The notes under the pieces were generated by a model. It was not told where the DNA came from. It made no database searches and worked only from the letters and a program-made list of their open reading frames with translations. A stretch of DNA of 64,000 bases from Doris montereyensis (Eukaryota; Mollusca; Gastropoda; Nudibranchia; Dorididae). How positions within the stretch are numbered: the first letter of the stretch is position 1; each line of letters opens with the position of its first letter. A program made the translations under genes and the position numbers. Positions 1 through 28,204 of this stretch are shown here, piece by piece. The stretch lies in contig JAXRKP010000129.1 of NCBI GenBank assembly GCA_037039925.1, forward strand, positions 382,501-446,500, in the 5' to 3' direction.

Positions 1-242
1 AAATAAGGAAGGTTAACAGAATCAGTGACAGCTCAAAACAACAAAGCAGTCAGACCAAAAATCCAGGAAATGCATTGTACTACATGGAAAATCTACACCA
101 CCAACACTTTACTACAAACCGATTCTATCCCTCTGTATCTTACAATGCAGAAAACATTACATGAATTTGCACCATATTACATTGGAAACGAAAAAGTGTA
201 ACTCCATTTTCAACATGCTTCCGGTGAGTACAGCAAGCAAAA

Positions 243-487
243 GGTGTAGGTTACTCAGTCGGTAGAACATTTGACTACCACTCAGGGGACCTGAGTTCGA
301 TTCCCAGTCCAGCAAATTTTCTGGCCCTCCTGTCAACACAGCAGCAAGTGGGAAGCGAGGTCTATAAAGACCTGCCAAAAGTAATGTGGACGTGGAAAGC
401 AATGAAAAATTACAACATCATGCCGTGTGGCTAGAAAAATCAGGACTCCTGGTTACCCGACGCTCAGCTAGGTACTTTATTTTAATT
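243..487 (+). repeat. SINE A, tRNA-derived, full-length copy
   Basis: The head GTTACTCAGTCGGTAGAAC resembles a tRNA A box and GAGTTCGATTCC a B box, spaced as in a tRNA. The body follows (CTGGCCCTCCTGTCAACAC, AGCAGCAAG, GTGGAAAGCAATG, ACATCATGCCG) and the end is T-rich. Related copies are at 31096-31260 and 50764-50980. It is not a working tRNA gene: the acceptor stem does not close and the body follows directly. Confidence 0.82.
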
Positions 488-898
488 TTCTTTTACAGCA
501 AGTAAAAGAAGAAAAAAAGTGGGTAGTGACTTTGTATGACAAATCATGGCACACATATCATGTTAAAGTCATGTTCAGATTGTCTTTGTCCTATTTGGAA
601 GAATCTTACGCTTTCTCAGAAGTAAACTATTCTCTACTGCAGTTAGCAAGAATCAATCAATTGACTCATTAAATCTGGTAGGTTACACTGGTAAGTGTAT
701 AGATTTTTTTGTATTTCCTCATTCACACCAGGAAAATACCTGTAACTATCAGTCAATGCAAACATTGAATAGGGTAGACCAAAGCAGTGAGATTGTATTA
801 CAAAAACAGGGCATGAATACACTTTAAAAGACGAAAAGGCCAATCTTCCTGTGTAACATTTCAATGAAAGTAGTGACAAAGATAGTATAAAAATGTAC

Positions 899-19178
<18,280 letters not shown>

Positions 19179-19469
19179 GCTTGCTACTGTGCAAATTCAA
19201 AAAGATATCTAGACCTAGTACTAGCCGCAACTAGAAGCAACCTCTCTCCAAACTTTCTTTCTCAGCCATGTCCTTTTGTGTGTGCCTGTCAAAGGAAATC
19301 CTTCTCAGTGAGTAGTGAGGCAAGCACCATGCATGTGCAAGCCTTCTCTTGACTAGCCTTATATCTCAGTATAGTGGAGTCAGTAAGTGCAAAAATTTTG
19401 CAAATTGTGGTAAAAGCACCAAACTTGGCAATATTGTAGCTAATACCACTTTTTTTTTTTAGTACCCTG
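19179..19469. other. Presumed 5' flank of the TATDN3-like gene
   Basis: No gene, TATA box or repeat is evident. As the 290 bases upstream of the first ATG, it probably holds the 5' UTR and promoter; this is inference from position only. Confidence 0.4.
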
Positions 19470-20150
19470 AATGACCAAAACTCACCAGTGAAATGTCCAC
19501 TATATTTGTATAGTAAAAAACTTCCTGAGCTGACCAAATTATGAGACCAACGTGTATAATCGTCTATAAATGCTTCATGGAAGGGCAGAGTAAAGCTATC
19601 ATAACTTATTATTGACTATCGCATAAAGACTATGATGACCATTTGATTGTGAATTACCAAAACTGACCAGTGGAATGTCCACTTTATTTGTATATTTTAA
19701 TAACAAAATTCATGAGCTGACCAAATTCTGAGCAAAGTTATCGTAACTAACTATTGACAATCTATGATGACCGTTTGACCGTCAATAACCAAAAGTGACC
19801 AGTAACATGTCCACTTTATTTGGATATAAAAAAAGAACCTTCCTGATCGCCAATAAATGTCTCATGGAAGGTCAGAGTAATTTATCATAACCTATTACTG
19901 ATAAGTGCTTACACTATGATGTCCGTTTGATTGTGAATGACAAAACTGACCAGTGAAATGTCCACTTTATTTTGCATATATAGAAAAAAAACTTTATAGA
20001 CTGACCACATTTTGAAAACAACGTGTGTGAATGTCAATCAGTTTGTTCTAGGACAGAGTAGGTTTATCATAACGTAACATGCGCAAACACTATGATGACG
20101 TATGACCAGTATTCCTGAATGTCCGGCTAAATTGACCAATTGAACAAATA
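19470..20150. repeat. Diverged tandem repeat rich in TGACCA, about 4-5 units
   Basis: ACCAAAACTGACCAGTGAAA followed by TGTCCACTTTATTTG recurs at about 19474, 19656, 19788 and 19938. Each is followed by GAGCTGACCA, CATGGAAGG-CAGAGTAA, ATCATAAC and TATGATGACC. Spacings are about 182, 132 and 150, so units differ by internal deletions. A fainter unit runs to 20150. Confidence 0.8.
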
Positions 20151-20604
20151 AGCAAGATTTAAACAGAAAATTGAAATATAAGTATTTGGGTTTTGCTTAT
20201 ACTTAACAATCAAGACGACAAAAGGATAGTAATAAGTCCTGAACTGACCATTAGACCGACCAATACAGAAAAGAAAATCCCATATTTTTGCTGCTTGGTG
20301 TTACAATTTGTTAGATTTAATCTTATTTCACATATTAACTAACTCTGAAATCGTGAAGAGGAAAACATATGTAAGAGAAAACATTGTGTATCGTATTCGT
20401 GGTTAAATAATATTGACCATAATGACCACTAGAGAAATTGCTTTAGTCTTCTAGCCAAGGTAAATGGTTGTTATTTGTTTAAAATCATACTCTTATTTAC
20501 AAAGAAAGTCACCTAATTATATAAGGACGCAAAATATCTTATTCAGCACCAGTATCTACAAAACTAATCATACATCAACTTTAAGAGCATTACTTTGTCC
20601 CTCA

Positions 20605-20627
20605 CACACACACACACACACACACAA
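20605..20627. repeat. (CA)n microsatellite
   Basis: About eleven CA dinucleotides, followed by imperfect CA/ACAAA sequence to 20650. Confidence 0.9.
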
Positions 20628-20689
20628 GCGCACATAAACAAACACACATAAAACTTTACACTTTGTACATCGCAGTACACAAATCTTAT

Positions 20690-23306
20690 TTTTTTCCTAG
20701 CTACATGCAAGACCCATAAAAGCACATTTCTGAACAAAGAATTGCAGCCTTCCTGCAGCCACAGGTTGTTTTACACACTTTATGGCAGCCGCACTTGATC
20801 AGTTCCTGGCAGGATTTGGATGCTTCAGGCATAGGCAATGCTATTGTCATTGAGAACAAAGCCCTAATTCAGTGGGGATTTCTTTTGAGTTAATAGCTGA
20901 CAGAGAATTTCAGCCATCGTGTGTAATTTGTGTGGTCCATGGCAAACAGCAAAGGCGTTAATTAATAAAGTGAATCTAATATAATTCAACATCATCTTCT
21001 CCAACTGATCTGATGAGTTTTAAGATCGTGACCTCAGTTTCAAGGATCAATGACTAGTAGAAAAATGTTCCACGACATTGCTTTGACTCCTTGCACCATA
21101 TTCGAAGGCATTGTTGTTTCTAATTGTTTCATTGTCAATTGCCTGAAAGTATGCGTCTTGTTGGAGACAATAACGAGCTGCAGCGGTAACTTCATGTGCA
21201 TGCCTGCAATGCTTGAGATGAGAAGCTTTCAACACTGAATCTGCTGTACCAGGCCCACATAGACCAGATTTTGTTATCGCCTCGGTCCATCTACTTACGC
21301 CAAGTACAGATCCAACCATTTTAAGAAGACCCATCTCTATAAGCAACCCACCAAGAAAGATAGCAATTTTGTTTTCTCCATATTCTCCTGACCATGTCCA
21401 TTGAACTTGTTTGGCAAGCGCGTATAATGGTTGATCAACGGCAATGACTGGTGTCTGTTCTGGATTGAGATATTGGACAGCTTTCTTAATGACATCCATA
21501 CAATGCTTCATGGTAACGACATGATTGGCACTGTCATACAACATGGGTAACATACTAATTATCAAAATGTCCCATGCTTCATTTTCTGTAGCAACAGCAT
21601 TGAAAGCTGCAAACATGAGGTTTTTCCGATGAAGCTTGCAATTTATCTGAGACGTATTGTAACCATGTGCTCTGCCGGCAGAATGTGACTAAAAAGTATA
21701 GGTTAGTGAAGGCTAGGCACTTGATGCTTAAACACATTGTTTGGAACATGCATCACTTCTGTAAATTATGTTGGCAAATCCATTACATTCTGTCATGAAT
21801 GGCTGATTTTTTTATGTTGTTTTTGGGATACCAGGCTGTTTTTCTGTTGAATTTTGAAATAAGGACATCCTTATTCCATGAAAAGAATCTTTGGCGGTAG
21901 CCAATGATGGTTTATAATCAATATTGTCCACAGCAGCAGTTGTTAAAACTTTTTCCCGCAATGATGATGGACAAACAAAACCCTCGGATTCATACTCAGG
22001 GCATACCGAATTGGCAGTGTCCGTTAAAAAAAATTATAACTCTCGTATATGAGACACAGATGCCTAGGTGAACGAGTGTATCAACTAAACCTTTCGATCG
22101 TGGTTGGCCGTAGATTTTTAGTCCAACGTATAGAGGGGTTGACGTTTCTTTGTAATTGCTATAGTGTTTCTGTTTCTCTGCGCTATCAGTTTCTGCTCTT
22201 GCTCTTTGTATAGAGTTAAAAACAATAAGTTGACTGAGCATCATTGCCTCTTTCTGGCGAAAGCTTAGATCATCTTCTACACTACTTCCAACCAATATAA
22301 TTTTCATCAACACCAACAGAGAACGGGATTACTACTGTCAATGGGATTTGAAAATGTTCCTTCAAAAGAGAATACTTGATGGTTGATGATATCGCTCCGG
22401 ATTAGTCTTGCTGTGTGCATAATATTGACTGCATCACTATCAGACTTGCCTTCTGAAGCTGTCTTCAACAAACCTATCTTTCAAATGGGTGGTATGTATT
22501 CTCTCAGTCCCTTTATCCATATTCTTTTAAACTGTCATTGAACACTTTGCCGATGTGTCGCAAGTTTGTAAATTCTTGGCGTGTCCCCCCGAAGCGCCCT
22601 CCTCCAGAAACGAAACAAGTTCTGCTAGAACAGTATTTTTCACTTGGTTTATATATAGCATGCCTTTCCCTTATTGCATGACACAAAATTAGCAGGCATT
22701 TTCGATGATAACGAGCCTCTTGCGCAACTATATCGCCATGTGTAAATTTTGCCAGTAGCTTTGCGTCTTTTGTTTTCTCTGCAATCATTTTACCTTGTCG
22801 CTTACCTCTAAAGTCATGACAAATGCAATTCATTTCTATCATCTTCCTCCTTTTCATAGAAAAAAACATTTGCTCTGTTAGTGTCTATTGCCGAAATTCT
22901 TACGCTGGATGTAGAAAACACACGTCTACGTGTTTGTGCTTCATGGCCAGTTTTGTCAGAATGAAGAAATGTGCCAGAGGAGGAGCTTTCGGTACCTTTT
23001 TCATCACCGTTGAAGTTTGGTGTTGTTGAATCTTGCACCAAATGATTCGTGCCGCATGGTAGCATGCTCCCTTAGCGTTGTTGCAAGATCATCTCCTTCA
23101 TCCATTGATGAAATGGCTAAGCTTAACTCATCTTCTGTCGTGTGGCAATGACATTTGTGTACGATCATTTCAAGGTTTTGTACCCTTGAACTAAGAAGCT
23201 TTTTTGTTTGGCAGGGCATTCTAAATTTTCACGTGTATCGATCTGGCATATAATGCATTTAGTACATTCAAGAGTTTCTATAAAATTATTTTCAGACATT
23301 ATCGAT
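20690..23306 (-). pseudogene. Unclassified repetitive invertebrate protein with N-terminal Cys pairs and C-terminal CXC-like tail, broken
   Basis: On the minus strand an ATG at 23306 opens CTKCIICQ and then LECPAKQKSF. Further pieces are 23219-23004; 22869-22513 (AKLLAKFTHGDIVAQEARYH, HRKCL); 22316-21996 (STPLYVGLKIYG then LVDTLVHLGICVSYTRV); 21616-21047 (VIAVDQPLYALAKQVQWTW, ATAIN-like FLGGLLIEMGLLKMVGSVLG, GPGTADSVLKASHLKHCRHA); a DHTNYTRWL motif near 20930; and a last segment, LIKCGCHKVCKTTCGC then CSEMCFYGSC, with stop near 20698. The Cys-rich end resembles a CXC (tesmin-like) domain. I recall similar uncharacterised, repeated proteins in corals, hydra and molluscs; their function and mobility class are not known to me. 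At least four frame breaks separate the pieces, so this copy looks dead. No terminal repeats or target duplication could be found; a piggyBac element abuts on the right. Confidence 0.7.
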
Positions 23307-23465
23307 GACATGTAAAGATCAGTTCAAAGCAATCTTAAAATGAGATTCAGCATAAGAACAAGAACACAGAATGAATGCGTTTACTGAATTTAGATATCAA
23401 AGGTCATGTCTAACAAGCAGCAGACAGAACCTATACAGCAACTGTTTGACTGTTGTCGTTATTAA

Positions 23466-25720
23466 CCCATAGACTACCAATGTTTAGATCAGAAAGCATA
23501 GCCTGAATACCGGACAAAGGGGCATAACTCCATTTCAAGTTGTAACTGCTATATTAAAAAAATTAATTACTAATCACACGTTCAACACAAAAATGTGATT
23601 TTAGCATAACTGCGTAAAGCACGAAACAGGCTTTGATTTTATATATAACATAGTGCACTTTGTAAATAAAGAATATGAGAAAAAAATTATCAAATAATTT
23701 TTTTTAATGATTTTCGTACCATTTTCATCACTCTGTCACACTCAATTAAATGTTTGTTCAGTTTTTTAGTTCCTCATGAAACTGCCCAAAGCATAGTTCA
23801 TCACAAAGATATGTGTTGCATGCTACACATCCAAACACAGTCTCGGGTCGCTTTCCAGATGCTGTGCGTACATCTTTTCTTCTACACATAAAGCATTGTC
23901 TTTTTCTGCCTGGGAGTCGCATGCGGCTTTGCTTGTTGTGCACTAAATTAAATGCTCCTGGTGCTGGGCCAGTCTCTCTTGGTCTCTTTAGATTTCCAAC
24001 ACCTTTCATGAGAGATCTGGCAACTTCCAGGTGAAACTGAAAGTGTCTAATTCTTTTGGGCGCGACAGCAGGCCGGGGAATGTTTTTGTACAGATTGTAT
24101 CCATTGATGAGGCACACTTTGACCAAAAACCAAAAGCAGCTCCTCCACCGCTTGTAGCTTTTCCTCACGACAGGGTAGTAGGACCTGAGTTGATCAAATA
24201 AATCCACTCCTACCTATTGTTGTTGTATGCCAAGACTGGCAAAGGAATTTCTTTATTGAGAATGCCCTCTTTGGTGCGGCGCTCGGCAGAACCCATTCTC
24301 GGTGACGAAATAGTGGAAATGAGAGAAACAGGTCTCTTAACTCTCCAGAAGCAGGCAACGATGTTCCCCACTTGTCTCATGAGACAATGTCCTTTTGGGA
24401 TGTTGCCTTTTAGGTCTTTTGGCCAGTGTTTCCGATTTGTGTGGATTGTTGCACACGAATAAGTGTTCTTGTCAAATAAATCCTTGCGAGCGAGACGCAC
24501 AGAGGCAAAGAAATTGTCAAAGTACACATGACGGTACTTGTAGAGGTGTCGTGAAGCAAGTAACATGACGACGTCATAACCTAAACCGTTAGGAGAAGAG
24601 GGAGTATCTGCTTTGCCAGTATAAAAAGCAAAGTCGGTAAGAAAGCAATTCGACGCATCGCAACAACACCACACTTTGACTTCCCACAGGTTTGGCTTGT
24701 CTTTCATGTATTGTTTGAAATACAGACGTCCTTGGAAAGGGATCATGGCTTCGTCAACACTCAAGGCCACACCGGGACGTATGAGGTTTGACAAGCTTTC
24801 CATGATGGGTCGAATTTTATGCAATGGATCGTAGCCTGGTTGGTTACGAGGGATGAACTGTTCCCTGTCTGCCAGGTGGAAGTATCGTGAAACGTCTGAT
24901 TAGCGATTTCGTGACATGACATCAGCAACAGCAGGAACATGCAGAATGGGATCTGTTGACCAGTAAAAGGAATATGCCGGCAATTTGTGAATGCCAAACA
25001 TCATGTTGACATAGATGTAGTGAGATATGTCATCTCTTGTGACAGGTTTGAAAGATGCTGGAGCCTGACGCTGCGCTGCATACAGATTTGTTTGTTCTGC
25101 AGCTAAGGTGAACAGTCACTCAGGGAAAAATAAATGAAAAAATCAATTGGCTTGGATTCATGATTCAAATCCAAAAGATCTTGATTTGGTCCAGGGCGAG
25201 AAGTAAATAGTTCAAGTTCAACATCTTTCAGTGTTGAACTCCAAGGAAATTCATCTCGTAGGTCTTCTTGATCATCATCTGAATCCGTTTCAGAGGTGTG
25301 ATCTTCATTAGATCTATAGGTATTGGCGCCATGGGTAGAACTAGATCTAGACATGTGATCTAAACCATCGTCTAGCTCATCACCATCTAATTCAATGTCA
25401 CTTTCATCATCAATATCACTTTCTTCTGCATCAACTGAGCTTTCAAACGGTACATTTTGAGTCTCAGAGATAAGATTTGACATAAAATTGAAGGCCATCT
25501 TTGAAAAATCGTAGCTCACAATCTACTGAAGATAATCGCACGTGGTAAAGAGAAATCGAAAGAAAAATTCTACGGCTACAATAACGTCACTTCCGTAAGG
25601 TTACAGTATGTGTTTCATGATAAAAAAATAGTATACGATGGTATATCGCACACGGGCGACATCGAGCAATTCGGCACAGAACCATTGCGGGCGATGTAGG
25701 GGGATATGGTAGCCTATCGG
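23466..25720 (-). mobile_element. piggyBac DNA transposon, structurally complete, coding region disabled
   Basis: TTAA flanks both sides (23462-23465 and 25721-25724), the invariant piggyBac target. The ends are inverted repeats: left CCCATAGACTACCA, right read inward CCGATAGGCTACCA (12 of 14 identical). The 2255-base interior holds one transposase-like reading region on the minus strand. Both ends are present, so the copy could in principle respond to a related transposase; this is inference. Confidence 0.9.
23758..25519 (-). pseudogene. piggyBac transposase (DDE_Tnp_1_7 type), broken
   Basis: The product starts with an acidic N-terminus (25519-25103, rich in Asp/Glu/Ser). The catalytic core follows: 24997-24900, then 24824-24210 with SVDEAMIPFQGR (first catalytic Asp), KVWCCCDASN, and YRHVYFDNFF (second Asp). 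The last piece, 24207-23758, starts at the MDLFDQLRSYY motif (third Asp), followed by RWRSCFWFLVKV and a C-terminal Cys-rich zinc-binding end (CFMCRRK, CVACNTYLC, CF). The total length fits the usual ~560-600 residues. Defects are a frame change near 25120, an in-frame TAA at about 24900 inside the MSRNR motif, and a frame change at 24205-24215 beside the third Asp. Family members cut and paste DNA at TTAA; this copy cannot as read. Confidence 0.9.
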
Positions 25721-25724
25721 TTAA

Positions 25725-26529
25725 CAAGACAGCGGAATATGTTACCCTGGAAAAAACGGAAAAAAATTTGAGTGAACATCGTTTTGAACTCTGACATACA
25801 TCCTCACACACATTTTCAAGAGGGACAAAGACGGCTGACGTTGAATAAGACGCACAATGGTTTGGGTGCGTAATGCGGTAAGAAAGAAAAAAATAAGATG
25901 TATTGCTTTGAGACTGACACAAGTGACACTGGCACTGGGCTTGCCTCTGCGTTTGCCGTTTGGGGGAGGCAAGTGGATGTAAATCTAGATTTAGATGTCC
26001 AACGCACAGGAATACGCATCTGATTAAATGACTAATTCTAACAATTTTTTTCTCTCCAAACCTAATACTTAATTTTGTATTTCCATGTGATGACTAGGAT
26101 ATATATAAGTCGCTGAATTCTATATGCAATCAGATTTCACGGATGACAAGTCCTTACAATTTTATGTTCAGTCAAAAATTCTCTCTGGGACAGGGATGGG
26201 GGTGAGAGGAGGGTCTACGTCACCATTTTCTGTTTTCCATGATCTTGATACGGGCATCTGTATGTGTGTGTGAATGTGTGTATACTGTAAGTTTGTGCGT
26301 ATTGATGACATGACAAAATAAAGGGTTGAGACAGAGGACCAATGCGGTGTTCTGTATTTTAAATAGGCTATATGCCATAAAATTTTATCGATATTTTCAG
26401 ATGGCTGTAACTGTCTTATTATTCATTTGTCAGGGTGGTTTTATATCCCATTTTGTTCTTTTTTCAAATCTCTTTCACCTGTGTGAGTTTCATGTTTTTA
26501 CCACAATGTGCACAATCGAGGTGTTTTTT
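25725..26529. other. No recognised feature
   Basis: The sequence to the right of piggyBac has overlapping minus-strand open frames (25742-26019) without recognisable domains. Nothing else could be supported. Confidence 0.4.
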
Positions 26530-27590
26530 GGTTCTGACTCCACTAGTAGATCTAGATCTAGATCTAAATCAGTCTGTCTATAATAAGTTGATAAGTATAG
26601 TAGAGATAGTATTATATCATGTCATATCATATATATATATATTTAGATATATTCTAAGGTTTTTCCTTTTAAGTTTACAAGTTACAAACCTTTAAATGCC
26701 CTGTGTGATAAAATAAATGATATGGTAACTTATCCGAGAAAAATACATGATAAGTCAAACACAAAGCTATTGATCAGCGTTATAAACCCATCAATTCCTT
26801 TTCTAGATCTAGAAATCATTGAATCATTTGGTAGACCTAGAGATCTACAGTCTTAGTCCAGTTATTATCTAGATCTAGTTGACAGATAAAGATCTAGATC
26901 TAGATTTTAGGATGTAGATCTGACTAGATCTAGTCTAGATCGAGAGAAAGCTCTATTCTATATAGATCTATCTAGAGTAGAGCCCAGTTAGCTTTAAGTA
27001 TAGAATTTAAACTAAATTATATTGATCTATACTAAATCTAGATTAAAATAATGTAGATCTAGATATATCTAAAAATATTATATAGATCTAGATCTAGATC
27101 TAGTATATTATCTAGATCTAGATTCTAGCTCTATTGTTTACATTTTAGAAATGTACGAATGAGCCAAAAGATACAACGAAATCAAGGGAATCCTGAATTT
27201 TAATTCAACTTTCGATTTCACGATGTTCCAAGTAAGCCTTGTGTAAAACTTTGAAGCAAAAAATACGAAATACGCACTAAATCAGGAAATGAGCACTTGC
27301 GGTACGGAAGAGAAACATTCAATGGGAATTAATTTTAATGATCCATCTTCTTTTTCCATGAAAGATTGCTGTGATACTCTAGATCTAGAGATATATCTAG
27401 TTACAGAGCTAAATGCTCTTAGAATGTTAAAATGATGCTCAATTATATGTGAAAAAAACAGCAGAAAAAAAGTTTAAAAAATAGATAAAATACATCTAGA
27501 ATCTAGATCTAGATCTATATTTTTTTTTAAAACCCATTAACACACTAACACGTTTTAGTACACAATAGATCTAGATCTAGATCTAGTTAT
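26530..27590. repeat. Interspersed TAGATC / TCTAGA motif cluster
   Basis: Short runs of TAGATC (1-3 copies, often palindromic as CTAGATCTAG) occur again and again, separated by unrelated AT-rich sequence: near 26548, 26802, 26873, 26887, 26935, 27054, 27083, 27111, 27384, 27497 and 27567. Isolated copies occur at 25330, 25985, 27938, 35759 and 47200. It is not a simple tandem array. Confidence 0.85.
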
Positions 27591-28128
27591 TTGTCATTGA
27601 CAACTTTTGTAATGAGTCGTATATATGATAATCAACCGCTGGCAAACCTCCCAGTACAAAACATCAGGTGGCCGGGAACTTGGGACTCAGCTCCATGGAC
27701 TAAGTAGGCCTATGTTTCATATTATTACGTGTTACATCAACGGCAAATCACGATGATGAGCCGATTCAATGTTCTTTCTTCCTCCATTTTTGTTTATTTC
27801 TTATTTTTTTAGTAGAACTGAACATTTCAGTAGTCATATTTTAGTCACCTCTTGATATTATTGTTATAAATGACTTGTGAGTGTATTTAAAATGAATGAG
27901 ACAAAAAAGTTGGAGAGACTCCCATAGTTGGGCATACTAGATCTAGATCTATACATTATCAACATCCCTGACCCTGAACCCCTAGATACCTTGGACACAT
28001 ACAAAAACCAGTTTCTTTTTCTCTACATTTAAATGATACTGCAATGAATTCAATTCATGTCTTTATAATAAATCACAGCACAATATATTCAAGAGTTATT
28101 TATCATTGAAACATGTCATGCTTTACAG

Positions 28129-28204
28129 AAATGGCAAGGGTGTTCTGGCTGAAGGGAAAATCTTGAGTAAATCAAGAATTTGTATTTCAAGTGATTCTGC
28201 CAAG
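28129..28204 (+). CDS. Unidentified gene, exon a
   Basis: After CTTTACAG it reads one base plus NGKGVLAEGKILSKSRICIS and then SDSAK to GTGAAA. Acceptor and donor are both weak, but the frame joins the next exon exactly. Confidence 0.55.

Noticed and set aside
247..312. Functional tRNA gene
   Set aside because: A and B box-like sequences are present, but the acceptor stem does not pair and a SINE body follows.
27150..27234. First exon of the unidentified plus-strand gene, ending at the GTAAGC near 27232
   Set aside because: The ATG-containing frame is out of phase with exon a and would give a stop at once.
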